This document shows positions 39,074 to 49,825 of a stretch of DNA of 64,000 bases, piece by piece. How positions within the stretch are numbered: position 1 is the stretch's first letter; each line of letters starts with the position of its first letter. The stretch comes from Ancylostoma caninum (Eukaryota; Nematoda; Chromadorea; Rhabditida; Ancylostomatidae), in the NCBI GenBank assembly GCA_037903475.1, contig JBAJFG010000240.1, forward strand, positions 620,001 to 684,000. Direction: 5' to 3'. Made by a program: the position numbers and the translations under genes. Below the pieces are notes generated by a model. It saw only the letters and a program-made list of their open reading frames with translations. It made no database searches and was not told the origin of the DNA.

Positions 39074-39317
39074 TATAGGGCAATTTATACTAGCTGCGTG
39101 CGTCAGTCGCGCATCAGTCGCACGCATCCATTTGCTAGGGAATTTTCATGAAGACCGGTGAATGCGGCATGTACACCTTCAATGAAAAGAACGCAGGGCC
39201 GCCGCGAGGCCGTAAAAGCGTGCGTCTGAGCTGCGACTGCGATGCGACTGGGGCCTATTCTTCACCATATAGATGCACGCGCGTCAGTCGCACGCATCCA
39301 GTATAAATTGCCCTTAT
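39074..39317. mobile_element. AGGGCAATTTATA-ended MITE, copy 2
   Basis: Ends TATAGGGCAATTTATACTAG and CAGTATAAATTGCCCTTAT. Repeated GCGTCAGTCGCACGCATCCA-type motifs lie next to both ends. Same family as 7637-7876, with a diverged centre. Confidence 0.65.
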
Positions 39318-39450
39318 GTCATCCTAGTTCCTGTCGTCGATTTTCCAGTTTTAGTCGGTTTTGGAAGGAACATCGTTGGAATCGAGCCAATCCGTCCACT
39401 TGACCAATCGCAGACTCGATCGTACCGCCATCGCAGGTACAATGCTCTAG

Positions 39451-39645
39451 ACCAGGGATGAGGAGAATTCTTGTGTCGGAAGTCCGGAAGTTTCTGAATT
39501 CTGGCGTTATGCGATCTTCTAACTTCTGAATTTCTGGAGGATTGGCAGTAGCTGAGTCACGCCAACTCATAGATGCTTTTTTTATCCCTCCAAATCTTGC
39601 CAGATTTCGAAATCCCTGCAAGTTCCGACTTTCGACTCCCTGTCT
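39451..39645. mobile_element. CAGGGATGAG-family MITE, copy 2
   Basis: Starts CTAGACCAGGGATGAGGAG and aligns in inverse orientation with 60105-60329 (CTTCTGAATTTCTGGA, CACGCCAACTCA, CTCCAAATCTTGCCA). The right end is degraded. Confidence 0.55.
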
Positions 39646-41423
39646 TACGCATTACAGTCATGTATCTGACGTCGCCTGAGCGGACGCTAACAGATAGGGC
39701 TCCGTGTGAAGCATAGCTGCATAGCATATTCTGGCTTCTCTCGTATTTTGTATTTTATGCCTATTCAATATGTTTATGGCCTAGTTTTCATCAACACTTC
39801 TGTATTCCGATGTTTTGTCTACATTATCGAAACTACGTCCCATGCTCTAAAAAGAGTAGTGATTCTTTCCTTTTGCTTCTTCTTCTAGCATCCTCCCCGC
39901 ATCGCTGTTGCCAACTCTTCTTTGCAGTTCTGCTCAAAATCTTAGAGAAAAAAACCCCCAGCACTTTCATGAAGGGCGTGCTCTTACCGCATCCATCTCT
40001 TGGGTCCCGCCGTGATACTCTGCCGCATCTTTATACAGTTATTTTGGAACAGGCTATAAATACACACAAAAACCCTATTGAGCACTCCGCAAACCTTTCA
40101 ATCTACCCATTCACAGAACTGCTAGATTTCTGCACCTAAACATTTTCATTGCTAAATCGTTGGCTGCACTGTTTCAGGTATTCATGCCATCTTACGAGAG
40201 TATTCCGGCTTGAATGTTCCCAAAATTTTCAAAGAAATATGGGTCCAAATGAGACGTTCCATCCAGGAGCAGGAAATGCAATGTATAGTTACCGCTCGGC
40301 TCACCGGTGAACCGCGCCTTCTTCCGCATGGTTCACTTTGAGGGATTATTAAGCCTGCATGATCTTGGCGGTTTTCTTAGGTGGTAATGGAATAATACCA
40401 TCAAGTCAGCGTGATCATAAAAATCCATACTGGATCTCTTATAAAAATTCCGGAACAGAGAAAGAGGCCAGAACTGGAGAAAATGTGGAAGCGTGAAAAA
40501 AGCACGATCACCAATGGGTTAATGAGAGCATTTGTTCTTGGACTTTTTCTGTATATTAAATTTTACTGTTTGATCGTTTTAGTTGTTGTTTTCTGTGGTC
40601 TGTGGTGATTTTTCATGTGCTGTTGTACGTTTTCCTTGTAAATGAGTAGAATAGAACGTAACGTGTTGGAGACGCTTACAAATCCTGCTTTGATAGCGTC
40701 TCGTCAGATGTAGATGTGATTATGCCACGAGATTTCTTTGTGTAGCTTCATTACCGATTTAAAACAGTAGCTCACGTGGTAGATATTTACAATAATCCGA
40801 AATCTCCACTTGGAAACGCTATCTCCCGGTCCAAATGAAAAATCGAACATAAAGGAAAAAGACCTAGAATCAAATCAATACACACTCGGAAGGAAAACTT
40901 CACAGAAGACTGAGCGACTTAAGAACATCATTTGTCACTGAAAGATCAAAGAAGAGACCAAATGAGATCGTTCCTCAAGAAGCAACAGTCAGAACGTCAA
41001 AATCTGGTCTAAAACATAGAATTGTTGACCCACTTCTACTAACCCGCTGACCAATAGCTGAGCTGAACAAACTAGAGTGAGCATTAATTTGCTGGAAAAG
41101 AACCGCAAGAACAACAGAAGGCACATTCTCACTCGGTGGAAGAATAGGAACAACGCAAAATTAAACCTATAACACAGAGCAATCTAGGCAACACAACTAA
41201 CAGAGCTGATGTTCAGGAATAAGTGAACATAAACAGTGAACAAAACACACATAAAATCATCTCCTAGAAAATCGATGCCGGGTTAGTCCCACCGACTCTA
41301 AAAGGAAGAAAAAAAATTACGAAATTTGTGGGAAAGGAGTCCATAAAATGTGCTGTTTAGTCAGATTCGATAGCGAACCAGAAGCAAAGCCGTTAAATGG
41401 TAAAAAAAATTGAAACGATTACC

Positions 41424-44400
41424 TTAATGCCGCTTTGCAGCACATTCTGAACAGAACCACTGCCCCTTAGGTTCAACGACTAGGCCCACACATTCGAAGT
41501 GGAACCATTGATACTTACACTGAAGTAAAACTAATGAAATTCATTCAGTAAGAGGCACATTTTTTGCTTACATCGGGTGCATCGCAGCAAATCATGCTTC
41601 CGCTTGAGACCTGCAAAATCAAACAGTCAACGATGGATTTATATAATTTGAATTTTATCAGCGGAATTTGGAATGCACTTCCACATATCTTCAGCACTTC
41701 TAATCAGACAAGGACATAAAAAAGTGTACCTCTCTGCAAAAACACCATCGCTCGTTGGCCTCACCGTCCACCACCTCCACTTTTCGTTTCCGCTCTTCTC
41801 GATCCTTGTGATTTTGCAATAACTCTACCGCACGCTCCGTCATTCTGCAATGGTGCTTGTTTTGGTGCCATAAAAGATGTAATAGACTGATAATGAATTG
41901 AAATGATGAACAACTCCACACTATTAACCGAAAAAGTAGTTTGCCCGAAAAAAGTGCCGGATGGTGGACGCGTGGAGGAGTGAGGAGCGCAGCGGAGTCT
42001 ACAGTTTACATAAAGCGTGCTCCTTACGCATCCTTCGTTTGCGTCCCGCTGCGCTTCTCGAACGTACCATCCGATAATTTTCGAGCTAAATTGTCCGAAT
42101 TTACGCCCATTTCGACACTCAGGCATTCGGTGAATCAGAATGAAGAACATAGGAGAAGCTTCTCATGCAAAACACTACATACAATTGAAAAGCGCCCCCC
42201 CCCCCTCGCCGCCCTTGCCCAGTCAAATACGCCATAATTAGGCAATCAATGGTGTTAAGCCTTTTCGGAATTAAGCAACATGCTTTAATGGGACGCTGAA
42301 CAATGTACTAGAGCGATCTTGCGCGATCTCTTACCACAGAACAAAACAGAACACAGCTGTAGTAGTCTTTAAAAATTTACGCTACCTACTTTCTTGGACG
42401 TCCATGAATGCTAGTTGTTTCGCTAACATTTCCAAACGAAATACTCGTTCTTTTCTTTCTGTCCCAGGAAGATACGCTAGCAGAAGGTGATGGAGAAGAC
42501 GGCAGGGAATCAAGGACAAGTCCTGGCATGGCCGGCGATTGAGAAAAAGCCTGGAACAACTCAACCAATTCCAAATCACAAAATGAAACGACAAAAAAAA
42601 CCACTCGTTGTGTGATCGGTACTGAAAATAGTAGAGACCACTAGGACTGAAACTGCTATTACCTTTGAATGCGGATCAAAATTGATGTCGTCTTCTAGTC
42701 CGAACAGAGATTCCTCCTGTAAATACGTCCTTTTAAGCTTTCATTGAATGAAAGTTATAAATTTGAAGAAAGGAAATAGTGTAACCTTCAGAGACTCCAT
42801 GATTTCCCTCGGTGGCGAAGGCAACATCGGAAAGAGGCCAAGAACGTCGTTAGCATCAAAATCATCTTCAGAACCAAGCGGATCTAAATGGAATTGTGTG
42901 CACCAAATCCTTAAAACTTACTAAGACTGCGAAAGCCAAAAGTTTAACACATTAAAATGAGAATCACCTTGTCCTTTCCAAGCATCGTCTTCGGATTGCA
43001 GACTTTCTTCAGTTTTAACTGCTATGGGGGCCATGTCACTTGCACTTTTGCAGAATGATGCCACGTCTAGAAAGTGCTTCACTTTAATTGTCTTGTCAAG
43101 CTGGGCAACTACAGATGCAACTACAGATGGAACCTTTAGAAACAGAAATTGTAATCTAATGGAAGTGAGGTTGTTATCTCTGCAACAGTCAACGGAGGAA
43201 CACGAGAAACTTCTGGATTTTATATTCTTCTTATGCATCCCGATGCAACAAGGCCTCTAGAAAATCCTGGAAACTCACAAACCTAATTCGTGTGATGCCA
43301 ATGGAAGTTTGTGCTGTCTGCGCTGGTTCTCCTCTTGCCGTGCTGCGTGCACTCTTGCAAGCTTCGAACGCTCTCGTTCTCTTTCTTGCTTTTTTCTCAT
43401 GTAATTCGACATAGTTGGAGGTCCATCGGGAACATACTTTCGTTTCTGAAATCAGGTTAAAATATTAGAGACAAACATATCTAGATTTCAAATTAAATCA
43501 CCAAGCGTTGAAACGAATTATTGCAAGCGCACCTTCAACTTATTTCCCGATGAAGTACCAGAATGTGAGCCTTCACTTGTCACTGACCTGGGCGAATCAC
43601 ATCTCTCCAATTTGTCCCTGTGAGGCTTTCCTGTAAATACAATAAAGTTTTGAACGTTCAAGAGCATCTCAGAAAAAAAAAAGCTTGTGTTGTTCTATAG
43701 CGCCGCCAATCCACTGAGATTGACCCAAGTGGTTTGATAACTAGTGAATTCGAACAGTCGATAGCATCTACAAACTTACAACCCACTGCTAAAGACACCT
43801 TACAACTCACTGCCAAACTGCCAAACATGGCAGCTAGAATGTACGGATTATGCACCGGTTCAACGACATGGAATCTCACATATAGTCTTTCTCAAAAATT
43901 CTTGCCTCGCACTGAACCGCCCGTCAACTTAGCCACGTGACACGGCGTATGATAGTACTCAGGTGATGCGGCGCGGCTTGGCAGATGGGCAGTGAAGCGT
44001 GAGGCAAGCATTTTTGAGAGGGACTGTACGATAAGTTGCACGAAGCCCATCTAGGACTATCTAGCTAACAGATAGCTCACCTATGTTACGAAATAAGAAC
44101 AACACAACGCTATACAAGCAATCATAATTAGAATAAAACAAATAATTCAGAAGTTCGCACCGTTGGTAAGTCGTTGTCGACCGCCGGGTTTTCGTTCCAA
44201 CATAGGTGAAGCTCTTCCGTTAGAACCGTGTTCAGAAACCACGGAAGAAGCGTCATCTATGGGCTCGAATTCCATATTACACGACGTTAAGTGAGAGGAA
44301 GTAGGTCTCAGCCCCAACATGCGACAAAAGTCTAAAAAGAACGTAAGAACAACATTGTGGAGTGCCAGTGTGAAATTGGAACTGTGACACGTGAAATTGA

Positions 44401-45927
44401 AACGCGAATATTTCCTTCAATAGCATTGAAAATTTGAAGAAACAAAGCAGCACTTCACTTCGACAACAACAAAATTCTTTTCTTCATACGTTTTCACTCG
44501 CATGATTCTTTTAAGCTTAAGCAGTTGATAGCATTTAGAAAAGTAACTGTTTTCACCGTGTAATAGCTCCAAATTCAAAACTCACTTCTCTCAATAGCTT
44601 CTGTACACCCTGGATTGTCAACTTCAAGCTCGATCTTACACAAGTACGACGAGTCATTGACCTGAAACGAGATCTCGAGTATTCTATTTTGTTCAAGACG
44701 GTAACATTGCTAAAACTCATGTCTTACCTTGTCCAGAACCGCCGACATTAGTCTCTGACTCCTTATTGCAAGATCAAGCTTACGCTCACTTAACCTATGA
44801 ATTAGCCGGTATTTCTGAAAACAGATACCAAAATATCAGAACTAAATGTTAAACAAGGCTACTCACATCTGCTAGTTCCATCAGAATCTTCTCTCTCATT
44901 GGCTGAGATGTCTCTGTCACCTCCATGATACGTTTTGCGGCATATTTGCATTCTAAACGAAGTCCTGCAAATAAAATGAATAAGTCACAACAAATTCCTC
45001 CTAAAATGGTTAACACAGACTACATTGCAAAAGTGACATCAAGACGCTGGACATCGTGCTTTGGCAATTTTCCATTCTCCACTAAACGCGCACTAAGGTT
45101 AAAGTGCCAGTAAACCACGTTACCACAAAGTTCTGCACTGGGAATCTTTGATGCTTCGTTAAAAAGCCTCAGAGCGGCACGGTACATCAATGCCATCCTT
45201 GAAGAGGAGCCGCGTCGCATAGAAAAGCGATATTTTCACCAAAACAATAGAATGAACTTAAAAACGATAGGAAAATCCGATGGATAAAACGAAATCTCAT
45301 TTTCCTCCCTTATTCAATGGCTCGACAAGACTTTGACTGTCATCTACCAGCGACTTCACCAGATTTTCATGCTTCACAACAACAGAGTTGCGAAGGATTT
45401 CCACTGCGCAGCACTTCCAAATTAAACTGCGTTTGAAGCAAGTATATATAGTGGTGCGCGAACGAATTCCACTGTTGAGAGCTAACTCTTCTGTAGCACC
45501 AAATTAAATGGGATGAATTGCAGTATGCAAACAGGATTCAAGAGCAAATTAGAAGCTGGATTCCATATTGATCTGGACTCCAAAAGTCTCATTACGGCGT
45601 CGCAGCTGTATACGTCGTTCGACAGCCCTGGTTACCAGAAACAATCGCTTGTTCTCTGGGAATGCAGGAGCAAATAAGGCGGGTGGGCCGTGTCCAGGTC
45701 GGGGATACATAGCAAAAGGATTACTCAAAAACGAAATACATCCACAAAACGTCACCCACTTTCCACGTCGTTGTCCCATTTCCGTATTTGCTCGAATCTT
45801 TTGCATATCTCTTCGGGTAAGTCTTCTACCACTAGAAGTGAGCATTATGCAGAGGAGTTCCGAAATAAAAGGGTAAACTGTAAAGAAGGTAAGACCCACA
45901 TTCGATAATGTCCTCCAAATACTGCAT
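41424..45927 (-). CDS. ing-3: ING3-type PHD-finger protein (NuA4/TIP60 subunit)
   Basis: ING3 homologue, which in animals reads H3K4 methylation within the NuA4/TIP60 acetyltransferase. Fifteen in-phase exons: 45927-45900, 45831-45760, 44964-44867, 44814-44728, 44661-44586, 44331-44161, 43630-43533, 43445-43279, 43179-42968, 42883-42786, 42716-42663, 42550-42390, 41844-41730, 41610-41572, 41519-41424 (523 aa; human 418). The N-terminal ING domain starts MQYLEDIIE and continues LVEDLPEEICKRFEQIRKWD, then KLDLAIRSQRLMSAVLDK and IELEVDNPGCTEAIER, which parallels the human sequence. The middle is charged and disordered. The C-terminal PHD spans about 475-520 (WCFCREVSSGSMICCDAPDC, then WFHFECVGL and GQWFCSEC), with all C4HC3 ligands visible. 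Intron 2 (0.8 kb) holds unrelated open frames. The exon 8/9 junction (LGLDNNLTS) is less certain. A TTTGAAG acceptor lies 17 bases before the ATG. Confidence 0.9.
43881..44030. mobile_element. 150-bp MITE in ing-3 intron
   Basis: Left CTCAAAAATTCTTGCCTC; right the inverse of CTCAAAAATGCTTGCCTC, about 45 bases of arm. It lies between ing-3 exons 6 and 7. Confidence 0.6.
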
Positions 45928-45944
45928 TATGTGTGATAAATGTG

Positions 45945-45954
45945 CTTCAAAGAA
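45945..45954 (-). promoter_or_regulatory. Splice acceptor at 5' end of ing-3 (possible SL site)
   Basis: Minus strand TCTTTCTTTGAAG ends at 45945, 17 bases before the ATG of the ING3 model. It could be an SL site or the acceptor of a cis-spliced upstream exon (see the candidate at 46119-46228). Confidence 0.4.
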
Positions 45955-46118
45955 AGATCAGAACAGTTAACCAAGCTGAAAACGATGAATTACACAGAAC
46001 GCTCATTGGGACTGATATAAAAGAAATCACACTAACTACACATCGTAAATTCTCTTCAAAATTCAACCCAACAGTTGCATTTTGCTCAGTTTCAGTAAAA
46101 ATAATCAAAAGTTGTCAC

Positions 46119-46228
46119 CTTTTCTAAAGCTGAGATCCGCAGAATAGAATGAAACGTTACATGCTCTCAAGGCAATCAAAATACTGTGAAGATCTCCAGT
46201 CTTTCTCCGTGCTTGCTCCTGAAATGAT
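46119..46228 (-). other. Possible extra 5' exon upstream of ing-3
   Basis: An open 110-base segment is bounded on the minus strand by TTATTTCAG and a GTGACA donor. It reads QARRKTGDLHSILIALRACN in one frame and would splice in phase onto the six codons before the ING3 methionine. The first part is faintly like the second half of a histone-fold (Bromo_TP) domain. No matching first half was found upstream, so it may be chance. Confidence 0.2.
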
Positions 46229-46229
46229 C

Positions 46230-47190
46230 TGAAATAACCACGCGATCGCAAGAGGAAAGACCAAAGGCCGAACGGTTGACGCGCTAAACCAGTCCCACCA
46301 CCTCCAGCACAACAACACACGGTTCATTTGTGGTCAAGCACAATATTTTCACTGGGATCCACTCGGAAGAAGCTCAGACTTGACTGTAACCGTGTAAAAC
46401 TACTCTATATTAAAATATGGTGACATTGTAAAGAATTTCCCGTCATTTAAGAGGCGAGTCGTGCAATCACGACTACTGGCGATTACCGTTGCACAAAATG
46501 TTTCACAACTATTTTTTACGATACATATTTGCAAATTCGTTTTAATGAACTCGTGAAGTAAGGTGGAAGGTGTAGAAGCAAAGCGGATGCAGTATGCACA
46601 TGTAGTCGTGGTTGTCCTGATATCAAATGGGCTTCTTCATTGGTACCGCCCGCAGCTACACTTCCTCAACGCTGACTCGCTGGTTTCTTCACGTTATGAC
46701 ATGTTCTATCATAGTTTTAACGGGTTAGGATGAACTAGGACGGTTAAGACTCGTTGAAACGCATACGATGCGTGTCAGAACATGTCAATACCGGTGGATT
46801 TGCGATGCAGCCGCGTTGCGGCGCCGGTGCAGAGCGGCTGCGAATACAGTACATAGTGCTTGCCGCTTAGTGTTCGGAATGGAAATTTGTGTACCAATAC
46901 TATTTTTTTGTTGCTTTTGAGACAAAGTGAAGGTAATACCTATCCCGAAGATTGTGATACGGTTCGATTGACATGATTTGTTTTTGGCTCTTCCAAAGAT
47001 TTACTTCTCAAAGCCCGAACTCGTCGGTGAGGCTGCCACTACACTGCAAAGCAGTGTAGCACCTTGCGCCGCTGTCGCCGGCGATTTCGAGGCAACGCTG
47101 GGGCCTTCTCCATAGTTTGGACCCGGACGGCAGAAATTTCAAAAATAAAATAGTTGAACATACTAGTTCGACATTACTCGGCCAGATCTG
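46230..47190. other. No supported gene, repeat-like
   Basis: Upstream flank of ing-3. It contains a TGTAGCACCTTGCGCC block related to the TATAGCAC repeat ends. A short ATG frame on the minus strand near 46975 (MSIEPYHNLRD) is too short to support. Confidence 0.4.
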
Positions 47191-47193
47191 ATG

Positions 47194-47436
47194 GTATAGT
47201 GTGTCCGAAACAACGAGTCCGCCCACGCACGCGGGGATCGAGAGGCGGCGCGGCTGGGACGGATGCTGTTGGCTGCCGCGTCGTCCACGTCACAGCCGAA
47301 TCATTGGTCAATACCATGAAGATAACGATGAAACGTGATACGCAGATCAGGGATGATGACGTGGAGCGCTGGCAAACGTGGCGGCTTCTCGATCCCTGCG
47401 CGCGTGGGCGGACTCGTCGTTTCGGACAGACTATAG
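47194..47436. mobile_element. CTGTCCGAAACGACG-ended MITE, intact copy
   Basis: Same family, opposite internal orientation to the copy at 23632. The ends read TATAGTGTGTCCGAAACAAC and the inverse of CTATAGTCTGTCCGAAACG. The interior shares the CCATGAAGATAACGATGAAA segment with the other copies. Confidence 0.75.
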
Positions 47437-49272
47437 CTACAATGCTGAGTAATTAAAATAAATGTACAGAAGTAAAATTAATCTAATTCCCTCATCAAAA
47501 ATAATAATAGTTGGATTTTACTCAATAAAAACGGCAGTGCTAATACTAGAGCACTACCCAGCTAGCTCATTTTCAGCTACGTACTCTATTGTCAAGTAAA
47601 GGAAAACAATGGTATAAAAATAATAGTAGAAGCAAAGGACTAACAATAACCCAATAGAATTTCAGACTAATTTTATGGAGTAATTTTAAAAAATCTGACG
47701 ATTCATCTTCGGAGCAGGGCGTACCTCTACCCTGTGTCTACCCATGATATGTATTAATGTCGCTGTCACTTGAGCGATGACGGCGCATGGTGCTACACTC
47801 TAGAAGAGGTCCAACTTCAGCCGAGGAGTGAGAAGAGGTTCTATCCGATGAATGCACAAATGACTCCCTAGAGGTGCTGTTTCCATGAGGTGTTTTGAGA
47901 GAAGTTGCTCTTTAATTTATAAAAAAATGAAAGTTTTTGCAAATGAAACTTCGAATTTAAGGTAACTGCAAATATATTTGCCATTTGTTCTGAACAATGT
48001 TGTTTTTGTAGAGATTCGGTAAGGTACCTGGGTAGAAAACGTAAATCTACAGTGCCTATTTACTGTAAGAGAGAGATGCACGTCGTCGCAGGATCTCTGC
48101 AAAACCTACTAAAACCTACTACACATTGATCACCATTTTCAGCACTATTTCCGAGGTTAGAGTCATTTATTCGTCGTCGAATGTTCGCATGATGTGAGGT
48201 GACCGCTCGGGCTTCACGCGCACTGCTGCTCAACAAAGATCACGCCTATGTTTTCTGCCATCTGTTCAGTGAGACAGACGGATGAGTCGGCTACCCGCTG
48301 CAGGGGTGACCCCAAAATTTCCCGCAAACGAGAAGGGATGATTTCCAGAGAAAAAAAAGAGAAAAAAGGAGGAATAAAGGCAAGCTAGTTGTTAATTTAT
48401 GGCGTTGGGACGCTTGTCAATCTCGCATTCAGCTTGGGTTGCGATAGAGCTTCACGTGAATTTGAAGCATCTAGGGTCAAAAAGAGCAGAAGTTTTTGGA
48501 GATCACGCCTAGTCATTTCAGAAGAATAATTGCCCGCATCTCTGACCCAGGAACTATCTAGTGTCCTTTTCATGTTTGAGTTCATTTTTATGCTGTTTTC
48601 CAAATTATACTTTCCATTTTAACGATTTATTGATCACTGGCTCCTCTTTATTGCGTTGTGTTAGTTGTATTACGTGTATATTATTATGCACGTCTCAATA
48701 AAGATAAAAGACAAAGTTAAGTACTCACCGACACCCTTACCTGCGTCTCCAGTCAAACTGGTAGCAAGTCGTCGTCTGTCTTCTGTTGCCTTTCAATAAA
48801 TCTGCTCATATAACCTCCTCTTGTATTATTAACACTGACAAGAAAGTCTAGCAGTCTTAGCGCACATCTCGTAAGAGAATAACTCAAATCTTCACGGATG
48901 CGTAAAAATAAAACCAAACGAGATTTTTGCGCAGGTGCTTAGAGATGTTTAGGAGTAACGTCTATATTATTATATATTTATTTAGTAACGTATATATTAT
49001 TATATATTATTAGTTATTTATTATATATTTACATTATTTATTATATATTTACATTATTTATTATATATTTATATATTTAGGCTATGAATGTAAGTCTGTA
49101 AATGCAGCGTTGTTATACTATTTTAACCAATGAGATATTATTCTGTTATTTATGCATTGCGTCACTTCATTTTCATTCAAATGGATGCAGATCGCATTAT
49201 TATACATGATCTTCAAGTTAGCCTTACGACAGACAGACCTCGTTATCTTGTTAGCTACTGGTAAATGTCCCT
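47437..49272. other. No gene seen
   Basis: AT-rich intergenic sequence with tandem repeats at its right end and no convincing coding exon. Confidence 0.45.
49013..49078 (+). repeat. AT-rich tandem repeat
   Basis: About three copies of a 20-base unit like TTATTTATTATATATTTACA, preceded by looser TATATATTATTA repeats from 48962. Confidence 0.75.
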
Positions 49273-49474
49273 TACAGGAAGCTCCAAACGTTCGCAGTCA
49301 AGAAGGCGTGGCCACGGCGCGGCTCCTTGATCAGACACAGGCGCTCTCTATGCTGCCTCTGGCTTCTCTGACTCTGCAGCCAACCAGTGGCAGCATGCCT
49401 AGCGCCTGTGTCTCTGTCTAAAGCCGCGTCGTGGCCACGTCCCTCTTGACTGCGGACCTTTGGAGCTTCCTGTA
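49273..49474. mobile_element. Nearly palindromic 200-bp MITE
   Basis: TACAGGAAGCTCCAAACG at the left mirrors the right end TTGGAGCTTCCTGTA. Inversion continues through CGCAGTCAAGA and GTGGCCACG to the CAGACACAGGCGC block. The outermost TA suggests Tc1/mariner-like insertion. Confidence 0.65.
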
Positions 49475-49819
49475 TGTTTTTTGAACAGTTTTTAATCTGA
49501 TTTCCGAGCTTATTCTGGGAAGATCCCCCACAAGAAGATGCACATTTACCTTGCGTCAATAAAATTATATATTCCTTGAACCTGCTCATCCTAAAATAAT
49601 GAAAGGCGGGTTGTACCCACCAACTTCTTGCGTTGTAGCTCACAGCCCTAGAGCGAAGTCTTGGTCTCAACAACCACACTGTTAACTTCAACCTATTTTT
49701 TGCAAAGGTTGTACATTTTCTCTCTGTTTTTTACTGTTGTTAACAACAAAACATAGTTCTGGATTTGTGGGCGTCGATGTTGCTAATTACCAGTTATGGT
49801 GATCGGTCCATCGTGAGGT

Positions 49820-49825
49820 TTTATT
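49820..49825 (-). terminator. AATAAA overlapping the stop codon
   Basis: Minus strand ATT CAA TAA AAC: the TAA stop of the preceding model is inside AATAAA, which implies a 3' UTR of only about 10-20 bases. Confidence 0.4.

Larger units (their letters stand above)
36560..41423. other. No supported gene between ing-3 and FAF1
   Basis: Holds three repeat copies (37470, 39074, 39451) and short overlapping frames only. No exon matched a family or extended FAF1 upstream. It could contain the FAF1 promoter and an unspotted 5' exon. Confidence 0.4.

Noticed and set aside
41941..42237. 98-codon plus-strand frame
   Set aside because: Lies in an ing-3 intron, has no splice context, and sits in a GC-richer patch open on both strands.
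45549..45899. 117-codon minus-strand frame upstream of ing-3 exon 3, at first read as a TAF8-like gene
   Set aside because: Part of it covers ing-3 exon 2 in the wrong frame; the ING domain is contiguous only if this is intron. The TAF8 resemblance was weak and lacked a first half-domain.
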